Assembly (NCBI GenBank): GCA_019358975.1
Contig: JAHHIL010000004.1
Coordinates: forward strand, 62,001-126,000
DNA: 64,000 nt
Source of the DNA: Trichocoleus desertorum ATA4-8-CV12
GTDB taxonomy: Bacteria > Cyanobacteriota > Cyanobacteriia > FACHB-46
Reading direction: 5' to 3'
A model generated the notes under the pieces. It was not told where the DNA came from, did not search any database, and worked only from the letters and a program-made list of their open reading frames with translations. Of the stretch, positions 35,606-43,560 are shown one piece after another (the stretch's first letter is position 1; each line of letters opens with the position of its first letter). Made by a program: the position numbers and the translations under genes.

Positions 35606-35660
35606 GTTTCATAGAGAGTTTGGCTTTCCAAAAGCGCGAAAAACCAACTCTCCATGAAAC
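35606..35660. terminator. bidirectional hairpin between kinase and response regulator
   Basis: GTTTCAT-a-GAGAGTT (35606-35620) pairs with AACTCTC-c-ATGAAAC (35646-35660), i.e. 14 pairs with one mismatch, between two convergent stops. A second copy of CTCTCCATGAAAC follows. Confidence 0.65.
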
Positions 35661-35699
35661 TCTCCATGAAACTTGACTACGAAACCTGACCACAAAACA

Positions 35700-36113
35700 C
35701 TATTGCGCAGGACTCATGGTGTCTTTCAAACGCAAAAATGCGTTAATTCTTGCTATTAACTCGTCATACTCGATCGGTTTGCGGATGAAATCATTCGCTC
35801 CTAAGTCCAATCCTTCTGGAGCGCTAGCATCTTCAGACGCTGTAATTAGAATCACAGGGATAAACGGTAGGCTCTGATCTTGCCGAATCCGCCGAGTCAA
35901 TTCGTAGCCATCCATACCAGGCATCATGGCGTCAATCAGCGCTAGATCTGGGATAGAAGATTCAAGTATCGCTAATGCGGCTTTACCACTTTTCGCGCTA
36001 TCAACTTCAAACCCCTCTTCGAGCAAAATTGCTTCTAAAAGAGATAAATTATCAGCAATGTCATCGACAATCAAGATGCGTTTATTTTGGCGATGAGCTT
36101 GAGCAAAAGACAT
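35700..36113 (-). CDS. single-domain response regulator
   Basis: 137 residues, a stand-alone receiver: acidic pair DD (17-18), phospho-acceptor Asp61 in LIDAMMPGMDGYEL, Thr/Ser in LITASED and Lys in FIRKPIEYDE. No output domain, so it acts by protein contact. It is convergent with the histidine kinase gene. Confidence 0.9.
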   Translation of the reverse strand: MSFAQAHRQNKRILIVDDIADNLSLLEAILLEEGFEVDSAKSGKAALAILESSIPDLALIDAMMPGMDGYELTRRIRQDQSLPFIPVILITASEDASAPEGLDLGANDFIRKPIEYDELIARINAFLRLKDTMSPAQ

Positions 36114-36247
36114 AAAATTAATTTTTAGGTGGAGGTGTTATGGCCTTTTATCATAGTGATGGAGTCGCTGATTTACCTCCGTCTTAGGGTGATCTCAGTT
36201 GTGAGCTACCTCAAACCCAGATCATTCAAGACTCTTTCAAGACCGTT

Positions 36248-36563
36248 TCAAGCCGAGACTAGCTCGTCCTCGTAGTATGCTCCCTGGGCGGCTGGATCAA
36301 ATTCGAGTGGAAACTGGGTGGCTGCATCATAGATGGCTTGCTGAAAATCTGCCTCCGCTAACTCAGCACCCGATAAATTAGCTCCTTTTAAGTTGGCTGC
36401 TCTCAGACTGGCTTGAAGCGCCTGCTAAGTTAAGCCGACTAAGATTAACTGCATGGAAGTCCCGTTGGCCTTCTAAGTACCGTTGTAGCAGCTCGTAGTC
36501 GTACATCTGCTGTACCTCCGCAGGTTTGTCTGAACTCCACTCAGTTCTAGAGTTCCCTTGCAT
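36248..36563 (-). pseudogene. pentapeptide-repeat protein gene with a frameshift
   Basis: From ATG 36563 the frame reads QQMYDYELLQRYLEGQRDF, then NLSRLNLAGA, and then loses the repeat pattern. Shifting the frame by one base near 36410 restores ALQASLRAANLKGANLSGAE and FDPAAQGAYYEDELVSA to a TGA at 36248. The A(N/D)LxxA pentapeptide pattern is continuous only across both frames, so this is a real frameshift, a decaying gene or a sequencing error. Confidence 0.7.
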
Positions 36564-37000
36564 CAGTACGCTGTGTATAGATTGTACGGAAATTTACATT
36601 GCTACCTTAAACCACTGATCTCAGAGCCTGGTCTCAGAGTGTGATTTCAGCCTGTGATCTCAGAGTAGCGATCGCCCCACCTGAAACGTCCTTACCTAGG
36701 CCATTTGTTGCAAGCTAGCTTTTACGCAACTCAAGGATAAACAGGCATCGTCGCGTCAGAAGTCATGCCAAAGCTTAAGAACGAGGGAGCTACAGTGTTT
36801 GCGGTCTCAGCCGTTCTCAAGCCTAGACTTAGCAAGCCAGTGATGAGCGTTGCTAGCAAGAGTTTCTCTGCCATGATGTTGGCCCTCTCAGCTCAATTCC
36901 ATAGTCCAAAGATACTTCTTAGGTCAGAGATGGCTCTGCCACTAGAAACGAAATCGTCTTTCATCTAATCACCGTAACTGAATCATGGTACACTCATTGT
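36564..37000. other. intergenic region with GATCTCAGAG-type repeats
   Basis: Between about 36620 and 36666 the phrases GATCTCAGAG, GGTCTCAGAG and GATCTCAGAG recur with TGTGAT or CCTG spacers. The rest shows no convincing gene: a 67-codon frame at 36765-36968 lacks a family resemblance and a ribosome-binding site. CTCAT-TGT-ATGAG straddles the start of the next tnpB. Confidence 0.5.
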
Positions 37001-38227
37001 ATGAGGATTGCGTACCAGTATCGCTTACGCCCAAACACAGCCCAGCAAGCCATGATGGAGGACTGGCTGGAACGATTGCGTCGGCAATATAACTACAGGC
37101 TGGCTGAGCGGTTCAACTGGTGGGAGCAAAATCGCTGTGATGTGAATGCTTGCCCCCTACTCTGCTACTTACCTGAGCTGAAGGATCAACCTGATTTCTA
37201 CAGCCAAAAACGTGACTTGGTGAACAGCAAGGCTTTATTTCCTGAGTATGGAGCCATTCACTCACAGGTGCTTCAAAACTGTGTGGAGCGAGTCAAAAAG
37301 ACGTTTGAGCGGTGGCTGAAGGGGGATAGCAATGGCCACAGGTCAGGCAAGCCACGATTCCAGGGTCAAGGCCGCTACAGGTCATTTACCTTGCCGCAGA
37401 TCAAGCCAGACTGTGGGGATGGCAAGTTCGTCACACTGCCGAAACTGGGCAAGGTTAAGCTGATTCAGCATCGCCCCTTACCCGATGGATTCAAGATTAA
37501 AACTGCCACTGTTACCCACAAGGCTGACGGGTGGTATGTGACGTTAAGCCTTGAAGATGCTTCTATACCTGTCTTCTCGCCCGACGATCCAGTGATGGAA
37601 AACACCATCGGGATTGATGTCGGCTTGAAGTCGTTTCTGGTCGATGATTCAGCCAAAGAAGTAGTCATCCCTCAGCCCTACCGTAAATCAGAGAAGCGCC
37701 TGAAGCGGTTGCAGCGATCGCTCTCCCGCAAGCAGAAAGGTTCTAACCGTCGCAAGAAAGCAATTAAGCGGGTTTCCAGGGCACATCTAAAAGTCGCCAA
37801 TCAACGCAAAGACTTTCACTACAAGACCGCCAAAAAGCTTTTGTCTCAAGGGAAACACGTCGCACATGAAAAGCTGAATATCAAGGGGCTGGCTAAGTCG
37901 AGACTGGCAAAGTCAATCAGCGATGCTGGGTGGGGTCAATTCCTCGCAATTCTCTCAATCAAGGCTGAAAGAGCCGGGTTGATGACAGTTGCAGTGAATC
38001 CCAGCGGCACCTCTCAGAACTGCTCTGGATGCGGTACAAAAGTTCCAAAAACACTAAAGGACAGACTTCACGCCTGTCCTGAGTGTGGGTTAACGATTGA
38101 CCGTGACCATAATGCAGCTATCAATATTAAGCACTTGGCGGTAGGGCATTGCGTCAATAAAGCTCAGGTAACGTCCCATGCAATCGCAGGAGTCACTGAG
38201 AAGCCCACATTCTATGCTGACGCATAG
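37001..38227 (+). CDS. tnpB: TnpB, RNA-guided RuvC nuclease (second element)
   Basis: 408 residues. N-terminal RLRPNTAQQAMMEDWLERL region, then RuvC acids Asp in IGIDVGLKSF (near 206), Glu in AHEKLNIKG (near 290) and Asp in DRDHNAAIN (near 367). Zinc ribbon CSGCG...CPECG. The catalytic set is intact. There is no divergent small regulator beside this copy, unlike the first tnpB. Confidence 0.93.
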   Translation: MRIAYQYRLRPNTAQQAMMEDWLERLRRQYNYRLAERFNWWEQNRCDVNACPLLCYLPELKDQPDFYSQKRDLVNSKALFPEYGAIHSQVLQNCVERVKKTFERWLKGDSNGHRSGKPRFQGQGRYRSFTLPQIKPDCGDGKFVTLPKLGKVKLIQHRPLPDGFKIKTATVTHKADGWYVTLSLEDASIPVFSPDDPVMENTIGIDVGLKSFLVDDSAKEVVIPQPYRKSEKRLKRLQRSLSRKQKGSNRRKKAIKRVSRAHLKVANQRKDFHYKTAKKLLSQGKHVAHEKLNIKGLAKSRLAKSISDAGWGQFLAILSIKAERAGLMTVAVNPSGTSQNCSGCGTKVPKTLKDRLHACPECGLTIDRDHNAAINIKHLAVGHCVNKAQVTSHAIAGVTEKPTFYADA

Positions 38228-38245
38228 AATGTGGGAGTATGTCAC
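38100..38245 (+). ncRNA. candidate omega/reRNA of the second TnpB element
   Basis: CCCACATTCTATGC (38204-38217) and GCATAGAATGTGGG (38222-38235) form a perfect 14-bp stem with loop TGAC that includes the last tnpB codons. GGGAGTATGTCAC follows, resembling GGGGAGTGGATCAA at the end of the first element. The 5' limit is not defined. Confidence 0.45.
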
Positions 38246-38612
38246 TACGGGTATTGTATTTCGCCCATCTGAAGGAACCAGTTGGGTGAATGTGATAGCT
38301 AATCGCGATCGCAATTAAATAAATATTAAAAAATGTTAAGTAAGTATCAAAAAATGCCGCATGGAGCAGGGAAAATCACTGCATTTCTGCCCCCAACGAC
38401 GGATCTTTTAAGTCAGATTTGTACTGGTTTATTAGAAGAACCATTAGAGAAATAGGACAACTTTAGTTCAAGATATTTCAAGCGATCGCTTTTTAATGTG
38501 AAAAACTAATTGATCATTGAGGTCAACCGTCAATCGTTTCTAATTCAACATAAAAGCCCCAGCGATCACCGGAGCTTTTATATCAAAATTTAAGTGAATT
38601 CATGCCTTGGGC
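38246..38612. other. intergenic region, terminator only
   Basis: AT-rich. A 33-codon frame from about 38354 is the only open frame with an ATG and has no recognisable family. The terminator of the KGG gene lies at 38551-38580. Confidence 0.5.
38551..38580 (-). terminator. rho-independent terminator of the KGG stress-protein gene
   Basis: AAAAGCCCC...GGAGCTTTT pairs over about 10 bases with one mismatch and ends in a T-run on the minus strand, 33 nt past the stop of the KGG gene. Confidence 0.7.
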
Positions 38613-38852
38613 CTAGCGATTTTTGTGGCTATTACGACCACCCTCTCGACCAATCTCTGCCATGTGATCGCGGTCTTGGCTTACAACTTCGCCACCTTTA
38701 CGGCCTGCTTCTCTGGCTTCTTCAGGAGTAAATTCATGAGCAGTTCCTTTTTCATGGGCCGCTTTTCCACCCATGCTGGCAATCTCGCGCTGCTTCTTTT
38801 CGTCCATGGAGGCAAAGCCCTGTTTGCCTTTTTCTTCCTTCTTGTTTGCCAT
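38613..38852 (-). CDS. KGG-repeat general stress protein
   Basis: 79 hydrophilic residues containing KGG-type repeats: KQGFASMDEKKQREIASMGGKAAHEKGTAHEF in essence, then EAREAGRKGGEVVS and MAEIGREGGRNSH. This is the stress-induced repeat motif of YciG/GsiB/Con-10-like proteins, linked to desiccation and general stress. Disordered, Gly/Lys-rich, no Cys. Confidence 0.9.
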   Translation of the reverse strand: MANKKEEKGKQGFASMDEKKQREIASMGGKAAHEKGTAHEFTPEEAREAGRKGGEVVSQDRDHMAEIGREGGRNSHKNR

Positions 38853-39314
38853 AGAAAGCTCCTTGTTCTGACAGGTATTAAACTTTATTGAAATGCAAAT
38901 TATTACAAGTTCTTCACTTGTTGTTTATAGCCTAGAAAAATGAGTCTATTGCTTCCTCTGACTTAGGATTGATAATTAAGGCTGAAAAGAGAAAATTTAT
39001 CATTCTAATGGTGTAGGCAAGTAATTTGGAAATCCAAACTTGGAAATTAATTATATTTGCTTCAACTATGTTAGTAGAAGGTAAGCTTGAAACGTCGCTG
39101 TAGCCTATAGATCAGAACTCCTTAAGCGATTTTTTGGGTAAAGAGTTGTAGAGACTTTGCTTAAAAAGTGCCTATACTCTCAACTCTATTCGTTGGCAGG
39201 CTCTCTGACTGCGTTCTCGGTTAGGTCTGTTTTCATCCTTTAATCTCTGTAATAATTGTTCATGGTTTAGCTAAGCGGTGTATGGTGAAAAGATTGGTTT
39301 AGAGATACGTGCGT
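38853..39314. other. intergenic region without a recognised gene
   Basis: AT-rich, about 460 bp between divergent genes, so it should hold promoters for both. I see no long hairpin, repeat or small gene in it. Confidence 0.5.
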
Positions 39315-40046
39315 ATGAGACAGTTCTTCATTCACATTCGCCGTTGGAGTGCCTCGCTTCAACGATTGGTTCTATCCCTAGTGCTAATGACGTTGGCTGT
39401 GCAATTAGTGGCCTTACCCGCGATCGCCACTGGAATTTATGAGATGCCCAGTTCACCTCCAGACGCACTATTGCTGGATCAAGCTGATGTAGTCAGTCGC
39501 CTGAATGAAGGCAAAATTACGAAAGAGCTAGAAGATTTATCGAAGCAAACGGGGAACGAGGTTCGACTAGTGATTATCCGTCGCCTCGACTACGACGAGA
39601 ACCCAGGAGGGTTTACAAACAAGCTGTTTGAAAAGTGGTTTCCGACCCCTGAGGTTCAAGCTAATCAAACATTGCTGGTGCTAGATAAGGTGACAAATCA
39701 ATCGGCGATTCGTACGGGCGACCAAGTAAAAACGGTAATGTCAGATGCGATCGCTGAAAGTGTGGCTCAAGAAACGCTCTTGGTGCCTCTAGTGCAGGGT
39801 GATAATTATAACCAGGCATTTTTGGATACTAGCGATCGCTTGGTAGCAGTACTATCGGGACGACCTGATCCGGGACCTCCCCAGGTGGTAGATAATGTGC
39901 GGACAGAAGGTACATTTGCCACTGCGGAGCAGACGGAGCAAGAGCGTGGTAGTGCAATGGTTTGGGTGATCGGCTTGTTGGTTGCCGCAACTGTGATTCC
40001 GATGGCAACTTACTATTTCTATCTATATTTGCAATCTCAGGCTTAG
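39315..40046 (+). CDS. psb32: TPM-domain protein, Psb32-like
   Basis: About 243 residues. A basic N-terminus and hydrophobic signal (LVLSLVLMTLAVQLVALPAIA) lead to a TPM domain (LLDQADVVSRLNEGKITKELEDLSKQTG, LLVLDKVTNQSAIRTGDQV) and a single C-terminal transmembrane helix. This matches cyanobacterial Psb32, a lumenal protein that protects photosystem II and helps its repair. The assignment rests on domain layout and organism, so other TPM proteins remain possible. Confidence 0.75.
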   Translation: MRQFFIHIRRWSASLQRLVLSLVLMTLAVQLVALPAIATGIYEMPSSPPDALLLDQADVVSRLNEGKITKELEDLSKQTGNEVRLVIIRRLDYDENPGGFTNKLFEKWFPTPEVQANQTLLVLDKVTNQSAIRTGDQVKTVMSDAIAESVAQETLLVPLVQGDNYNQAFLDTSDRLVAVLSGRPDPGPPQVVDNVRTEGTFATAEQTEQERGSAMVWVIGLLVAATVIPMATYYFYLYLQSQA

Positions 40047-40057
40047 AACTGAACTCA

Positions 40058-40073
40058 GGGGGCATCTGCCCCC
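40058..40073. terminator. short G/C hairpin between convergent genes
   Basis: GGGGGCA-TC-TGCCCCC followed by AAAA, 11 nt past the Psb32-like stop and just before the stop of the convergent phosphoesterase gene. Confidence 0.55.
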
Positions 40074-40081
40074 AAAACCGA

Positions 40082-41671
40082 TTAAATCGTGAAAGGCTCG
40101 ATCGCGTAGTTCTTCCATTGCCGTTGCGCCCACTCCGACACAAAGGGCCGAATCACAAATTTAAGCGGCTTACCTTCTTTGATATCGATCCGCAAAAACG
40201 AGTAAGGGCGGCGCTTTTGAGTGCCTAATCCGGTACGTCCTACATAGAGGAGCGATCGCGCAACTAGGTGCTCATCATTGTTGACCACAGTGCCAATCGG
40301 TTCTCGCAATTCTGGCCCTTCCGTTCTTTGGCGACGCAAACTAAAGCCGCTACCACCACATACAATCCAGTTAAGATGCGAATCGGCATGACCTGTATTG
40401 AGCGTGCGGAGATATTCTAGACAGTGAGCATGGCCGTTGAGAACTAAATCTACCAAGGGGCGATCGCGCAGAGTTTCTGTTAAGGCATCTCCTGCACCAA
40501 TCTCAGCCGCCACTGCATCTAAGACTTGGCGTAGGCGATGACGAATGGCTAATGTCTGCCCTTGGTACCATTTAGTCGCTTCTGTCACATAGGGGGGATG
40601 ATGAAAGTAGATTACACGCCCTCGCACTGAGTCTGTGTGCCAAGACTCAACCAATCGTTGCTTCAACCAATTCAGTTGCTCATGGTCCACGACAGTCGTG
40701 CTATCTGCCGCTAATTGTTTTTCAATATCCAACTTGGCTTCTTCCAATTGCTCTAGCTTGGTACGCAGATCATCTAGCTGCTCAGCTTGTTCTGGTTGAT
40801 CGGGCTTTAGTGTCGTAGAAGTAGCCAATATTTGCTGGTTTTGCTGCTCTAATTCATTTCGTTGTTTTTCTAGCGCTTGGCGATAAGCTTCTCCTTCCCC
40901 TGTCTTAGGTAACGGTAGCGGCACATTAAATGTATTAGAGTCGAGCGCAAAGAAATCAACACCGCCATAACGGAAGGTGTAATAGCGATTGGGTAGCCGT
41001 GTAAATTCTTTAGGCTCATAACGTAGACATAAGCCTGTCTCTGTTTTCTCGGTATAATGATGATCCAAATGTTGGGCGATCGCTTGAGGCGTACCCAGTC
41101 GGTTTAAGCAGTCTAAAAAGGCGTGGGCATACACCTTGCCTTGCCCAGAACCCCGCCAACCCATATCAAAGTCTAAGTGCGATTGTAGTAAGCGACGAAA
41201 GGGTAGGGTTGCCTGTACCAGTAGGCCCAAGCCTAACGGGAGATCATAATAATCGTGATTGCCAGGAGTAGGGAGAAAAGGGAGATTGAACACCATGCGA
41301 TCGTAAGGAATCTTTTCCGGTCGCTCCCCCCCGACTAAAAACTCACGATACGGCTCAATGAAATTTTTCAGATAATACTCGCTAGAGCCGACTAAATAGA
41401 TCACATCGCCTGTATGCAGTACAAAACGGCAATCTTGCTGCTCCAGCATCTGCTCCGCCACTCGCCGCTGGGGGTTATGCCCGCGATGCTGCCCAGAGCC
41501 ACTATCCCCTACCACCATAAAAGAAAACTCTGTATCCTCCGATCCACTATCTGCGATCGCTAGCCGAGTTTGGTCAATGCCTCGCTCTAGCACCAGTGGG
41601 TCTTGCCACCGAACTCGCTGTTGCATTTGGCGAATCTTGACGGCGATCGGGGGATCAGAAACAAATTTCAT
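40082..41671 (-). CDS. calcineurin-like metallophosphoesterase with coiled-coil insert
   Basis: 529 residues. Metal motifs in order: VVGDSGSG, LHTGDVIYL, TPGNHDYYD, IYFHHPPYV and NGHAHCLEY. Between the third and fourth lies a ~75-residue Gln/Glu/Leu-rich coiled coil (about residues 250-325), an uncommon insert. Phosphatase or phosphodiesterase; substrate unknown. Its ATG overlaps the stop of the DUF2993 gene by 4 nt, so the two form a coupled pair. Confidence 0.85.
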   Translation of the reverse strand: MKFVSDPPIAVKIRQMQQRVRWQDPLVLERGIDQTRLAIADSGSEDTEFSFMVVGDSGSGQHRGHNPQRRVAEQMLEQQDCRFVLHTGDVIYLVGSSEYYLKNFIEPYREFLVGGERPEKIPYDRMVFNLPFLPTPGNHDYYDLPLGLGLLVQATLPFRRLLQSHLDFDMGWRGSGQGKVYAHAFLDCLNRLGTPQAIAQHLDHHYTEKTETGLCLRYEPKEFTRLPNRYYTFRYGGVDFFALDSNTFNVPLPLPKTGEGEAYRQALEKQRNELEQQNQQILATSTTLKPDQPEQAEQLDDLRTKLEQLEEAKLDIEKQLAADSTTVVDHEQLNWLKQRLVESWHTDSVRGRVIYFHHPPYVTEATKWYQGQTLAIRHRLRQVLDAVAAEIGAGDALTETLRDRPLVDLVLNGHAHCLEYLRTLNTGHADSHLNWIVCGGSGFSLRRQRTEGPELREPIGTVVNNDEHLVARSLLYVGRTGLGTQKRRPYSFLRIDIKEGKPLKFVIRPFVSEWAQRQWKNYAIEPFTI

Positions 41672-42426
41672 AGAGCATCGGTTCCGGCAGAAGGGATTTG
41701 ATAGACATGAGCTTCAAGCTGTAACACCAGATTACCTGGTTGCACCTCCAAGTGTTGAATTTGGCACACGATGCCTTGCCACTCAAAATAAGGCACCTCT
41801 AGCAGCTCCTTGAGCTTTTGAAAGAAGACAAAGGTGAGGCTGAAGGGTAGACCTTGACCGGGATGACAGCGAAATTCTTCTAGTAAAACAGGGCGATCGT
41901 TAGTTCTAGGCAAGATTACAGCCGAAAATTGGCTGCGCTGCTCTTGATGGTTCTCTCTGCACAATAAGTTTCCCGCAAATTGGATCTTGCCACCGTTCAA
42001 CAACCGGATCTCCATTGGCTGCTGCAATTCCACAGTCACAATTTCACCTTCGACATCCAGTTCCCAAGGAGATAGGTATTTGTGGATAGCATCTGAGTTT
42101 AGCGTTTGGTTAAGATCCGCTTCTGTCATGACTACTCGCATCGCTGTATCTACAGGACGCTCTAGCTTCACTTTTCCTAATAAAAGGCTCAGCGGGTTGA
42201 TTTTGACTCCGTGGGTATGCACGTCTAGCTGTTGCACCCGGATGTTAGGTTCGATTACCAATCCCTGACCTGTCACGGAGACTTCGGTGGCTTGTCCCTG
42301 TACGATTTTTCCTAGGTCAGTATGCACATCTACTGCGATCGCTTCCACGGCATCCAATTGGCTCGCCAAACCTGCTTCCATGACTTGAGCCAGGACTTGT
42401 TCTTCTAGACGCGGTTCTTCTGACAT
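41668..42426 (-). CDS. DUF2993/LmeA-like lipid-binding domain protein
   Basis: 252 residues. EQVLAQVMEAGLASQLDAVEAIAVDVHTDLGKIVQGQ and ISVTGQGLV-like beta repeats (RVQQLDVHTHGVKINPLSLLLGKVKL) fit DUF2993, a fold related to LmeA and other tubular lipid-binding proteins. No signal peptide or transmembrane helix is evident. Translationally coupled to the downstream metallophosphoesterase. Confidence 0.75.
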   Translation of the reverse strand: MSEEPRLEEQVLAQVMEAGLASQLDAVEAIAVDVHTDLGKIVQGQATEVSVTGQGLVIEPNIRVQQLDVHTHGVKINPLSLLLGKVKLERPVDTAMRVVMTEADLNQTLNSDAIHKYLSPWELDVEGEIVTVELQQPMEIRLLNGGKIQFAGNLLCRENHQEQRSQFSAVILPRTNDRPVLLEEFRCHPGQGLPFSLTFVFFQKLKELLEVPYFEWQGIVCQIQHLEVQPGNLVLQLEAHVYQIPSAGTDAL

Positions 42427-42473
42427 TGCTTTGCGATCCTATCTTTGTGACCTAAATACTTTTATCCGTCGTC

Positions 42474-42503
42474 AAATAAAAACAACGCCCCTCCTGGACG
42501 TTG
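42474..42503 (-). terminator. rho-independent terminator of the YqaE-like gene
   Basis: On the minus strand a stem CAACG-t-CC/GG-g-CGTTG is followed by TTTTTATTT, about 120 nt past the YqaE-like stop. Confidence 0.75.
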
Positions 42504-42621
42504 CTTTAAAGTTTTGAGCTTGAGAAGCTCACCCGCAACTATGACAAATTGGTGAACCTACAGCGGCTATCAAGGTTAGAAACCCAGCCTCATAACTGTT
42601 GACAGTACAGTCGGCAGCAAG

Positions 42622-42813
42622 CTAGTAAACGCCTTCCCGACGGTTGATCCGCTCGTCATGCTTGAAAATGACCCAAATTGCATGGATGCTTCCAGGCAAC
42701 CAACCCAACAGAGTGAGCAAAATATTGATGATTAAAGTAGGGCCAACTCCTACGGTGAGGAAGATGCCTAAGGGGGGCACCAAGATACCTGCAAGAACGC
42801 GAACTATTTTCAT
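42622..42813 (-). CDS. YqaE/Pmp3-family small membrane protein
   Basis: 63 residues with two transmembrane helices and the family signature VLAGILVPPLGIFLTVG... and LLTLLGWLPGSIHAIWVI. Pmp3/YqaE proteins are stress-induced proteolipids that affect membrane potential and salt tolerance. Own terminator downstream. Confidence 0.92.
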   Translation of the reverse strand: MKIVRVLAGILVPPLGIFLTVGVGPTLIINILLTLLGWLPGSIHAIWVIFKHDERINRREGVY

Positions 42814-42974
42814 AGAATTCCTTTCGTTTGTTAAATTTATTTTGTCTGTGCTCTGTTTTGTCTGTATTTTCCTAAACCCATTGCTCGAAATACTCCATCG
42901 AATGGGCTATTTCATGACCAAGACTGGGTAGATCCAGCCAGGGCAAAATTCAAGCTAGGGTGTAGCCGTCAAAA

Positions 42975-43343
42975 CTAAACTTCAGTTTTGAGATCTACGC
43001 TTCTCTCAGCAAAGTACCGATTCATAAAAGTGCTGACGAGAGACAAGATCACAGGGCCTAGCAAGAAGGCAATCAAACCATCGACTCTAAACCCAGGAAC
43101 TAAAACTGAGGCGAGCCAGAAACAAAGACCGTTGATGATGATCGAGAAGCCTCCTAGTGTTACGAAGTTCAGAGGCAAAGATAGAACATTCATAACGGGC
43201 TTGACGCCTGCGTTTACTCCACCGATCGCGATCGCCGCAATTAGAGCCGCTGGAAAGGTCGCGATATCAACGCCAGGAACAGCTAAATCTACCACTAGCA
43301 AGCTTAGTGCAGTCGCCACTAGCGTCAAAAGATTACTAATCAT
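42975..43343 (-). CDS. phage-holin-like (superfamily IV, YvlD-type) membrane protein
   Basis: 122 residues, four transmembrane helices, with GGVNAGVKPVMNVLSLPLNFVTLGGFSIIINGLCFWLAS in essence, the YvlD/Mycobacterium four-TMS holin-superfamily pattern. Despite the name these chromosomal proteins are not phage genes; their role is envelope-related and unclear. Confidence 0.85.
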   Translation of the reverse strand: MISNLLTLVATALSLLVVDLAVPGVDIATFPAALIAAIAIGGVNAGVKPVMNVLSLPLNFVTLGGFSIIINGLCFWLASVLVPGFRVDGLIAFLLGPVILSLVSTFMNRYFAERSVDLKTEV

Positions 43344-43560
43344 CTTGTTTTTCCCTTAAACACAACAGTAAAACGCTTTAAAAGTTCTACGTTGATCTTG
43401 CAAGACCTAGGCCGTTTATTACCTCTCTAAGAAGACAGATCTTCCACTGGGGCTTAAGTCGTAGAAATCCATCTCTCTAAGTGCTGACTCAAGGCTGTCA
43501 TTAAGACCTAAACCTCGTTTAAGATGTTGGGCGGAATAGGCCTTCTAATTAAAAAATGTG

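Larger units (their letters stand above)
36990..38245 (+). mobile_element. second TnpB-only IS200/IS605-type element
   Basis: The right end has a 14-bp perfect hairpin (38204-38235) that overlaps the tnpB stop, then GGGAGTATGTCAC. The left end is close to the start codon (a small CTCAT/ATGAG hairpin at 36993-37005). No TnpA. The protein is only distantly similar to the TnpB at 21.7 kb, so the two elements arrived independently. Confidence 0.6.

Noticed and set aside
36765-36968. 67-codon frame before the second tnpB
   Set aside because: No family resemblance, poor start and composition unlike neighbouring genes.
38354-38456. 33-codon frame after the second TnpB element
   Set aside because: Too short, no ribosome-binding site, no fold pattern.
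42975-43343. Prophage gene (holin name)
   Set aside because: The holin superfamily IV label covers chromosomal YvlD proteins; no phage gene lies nearby.
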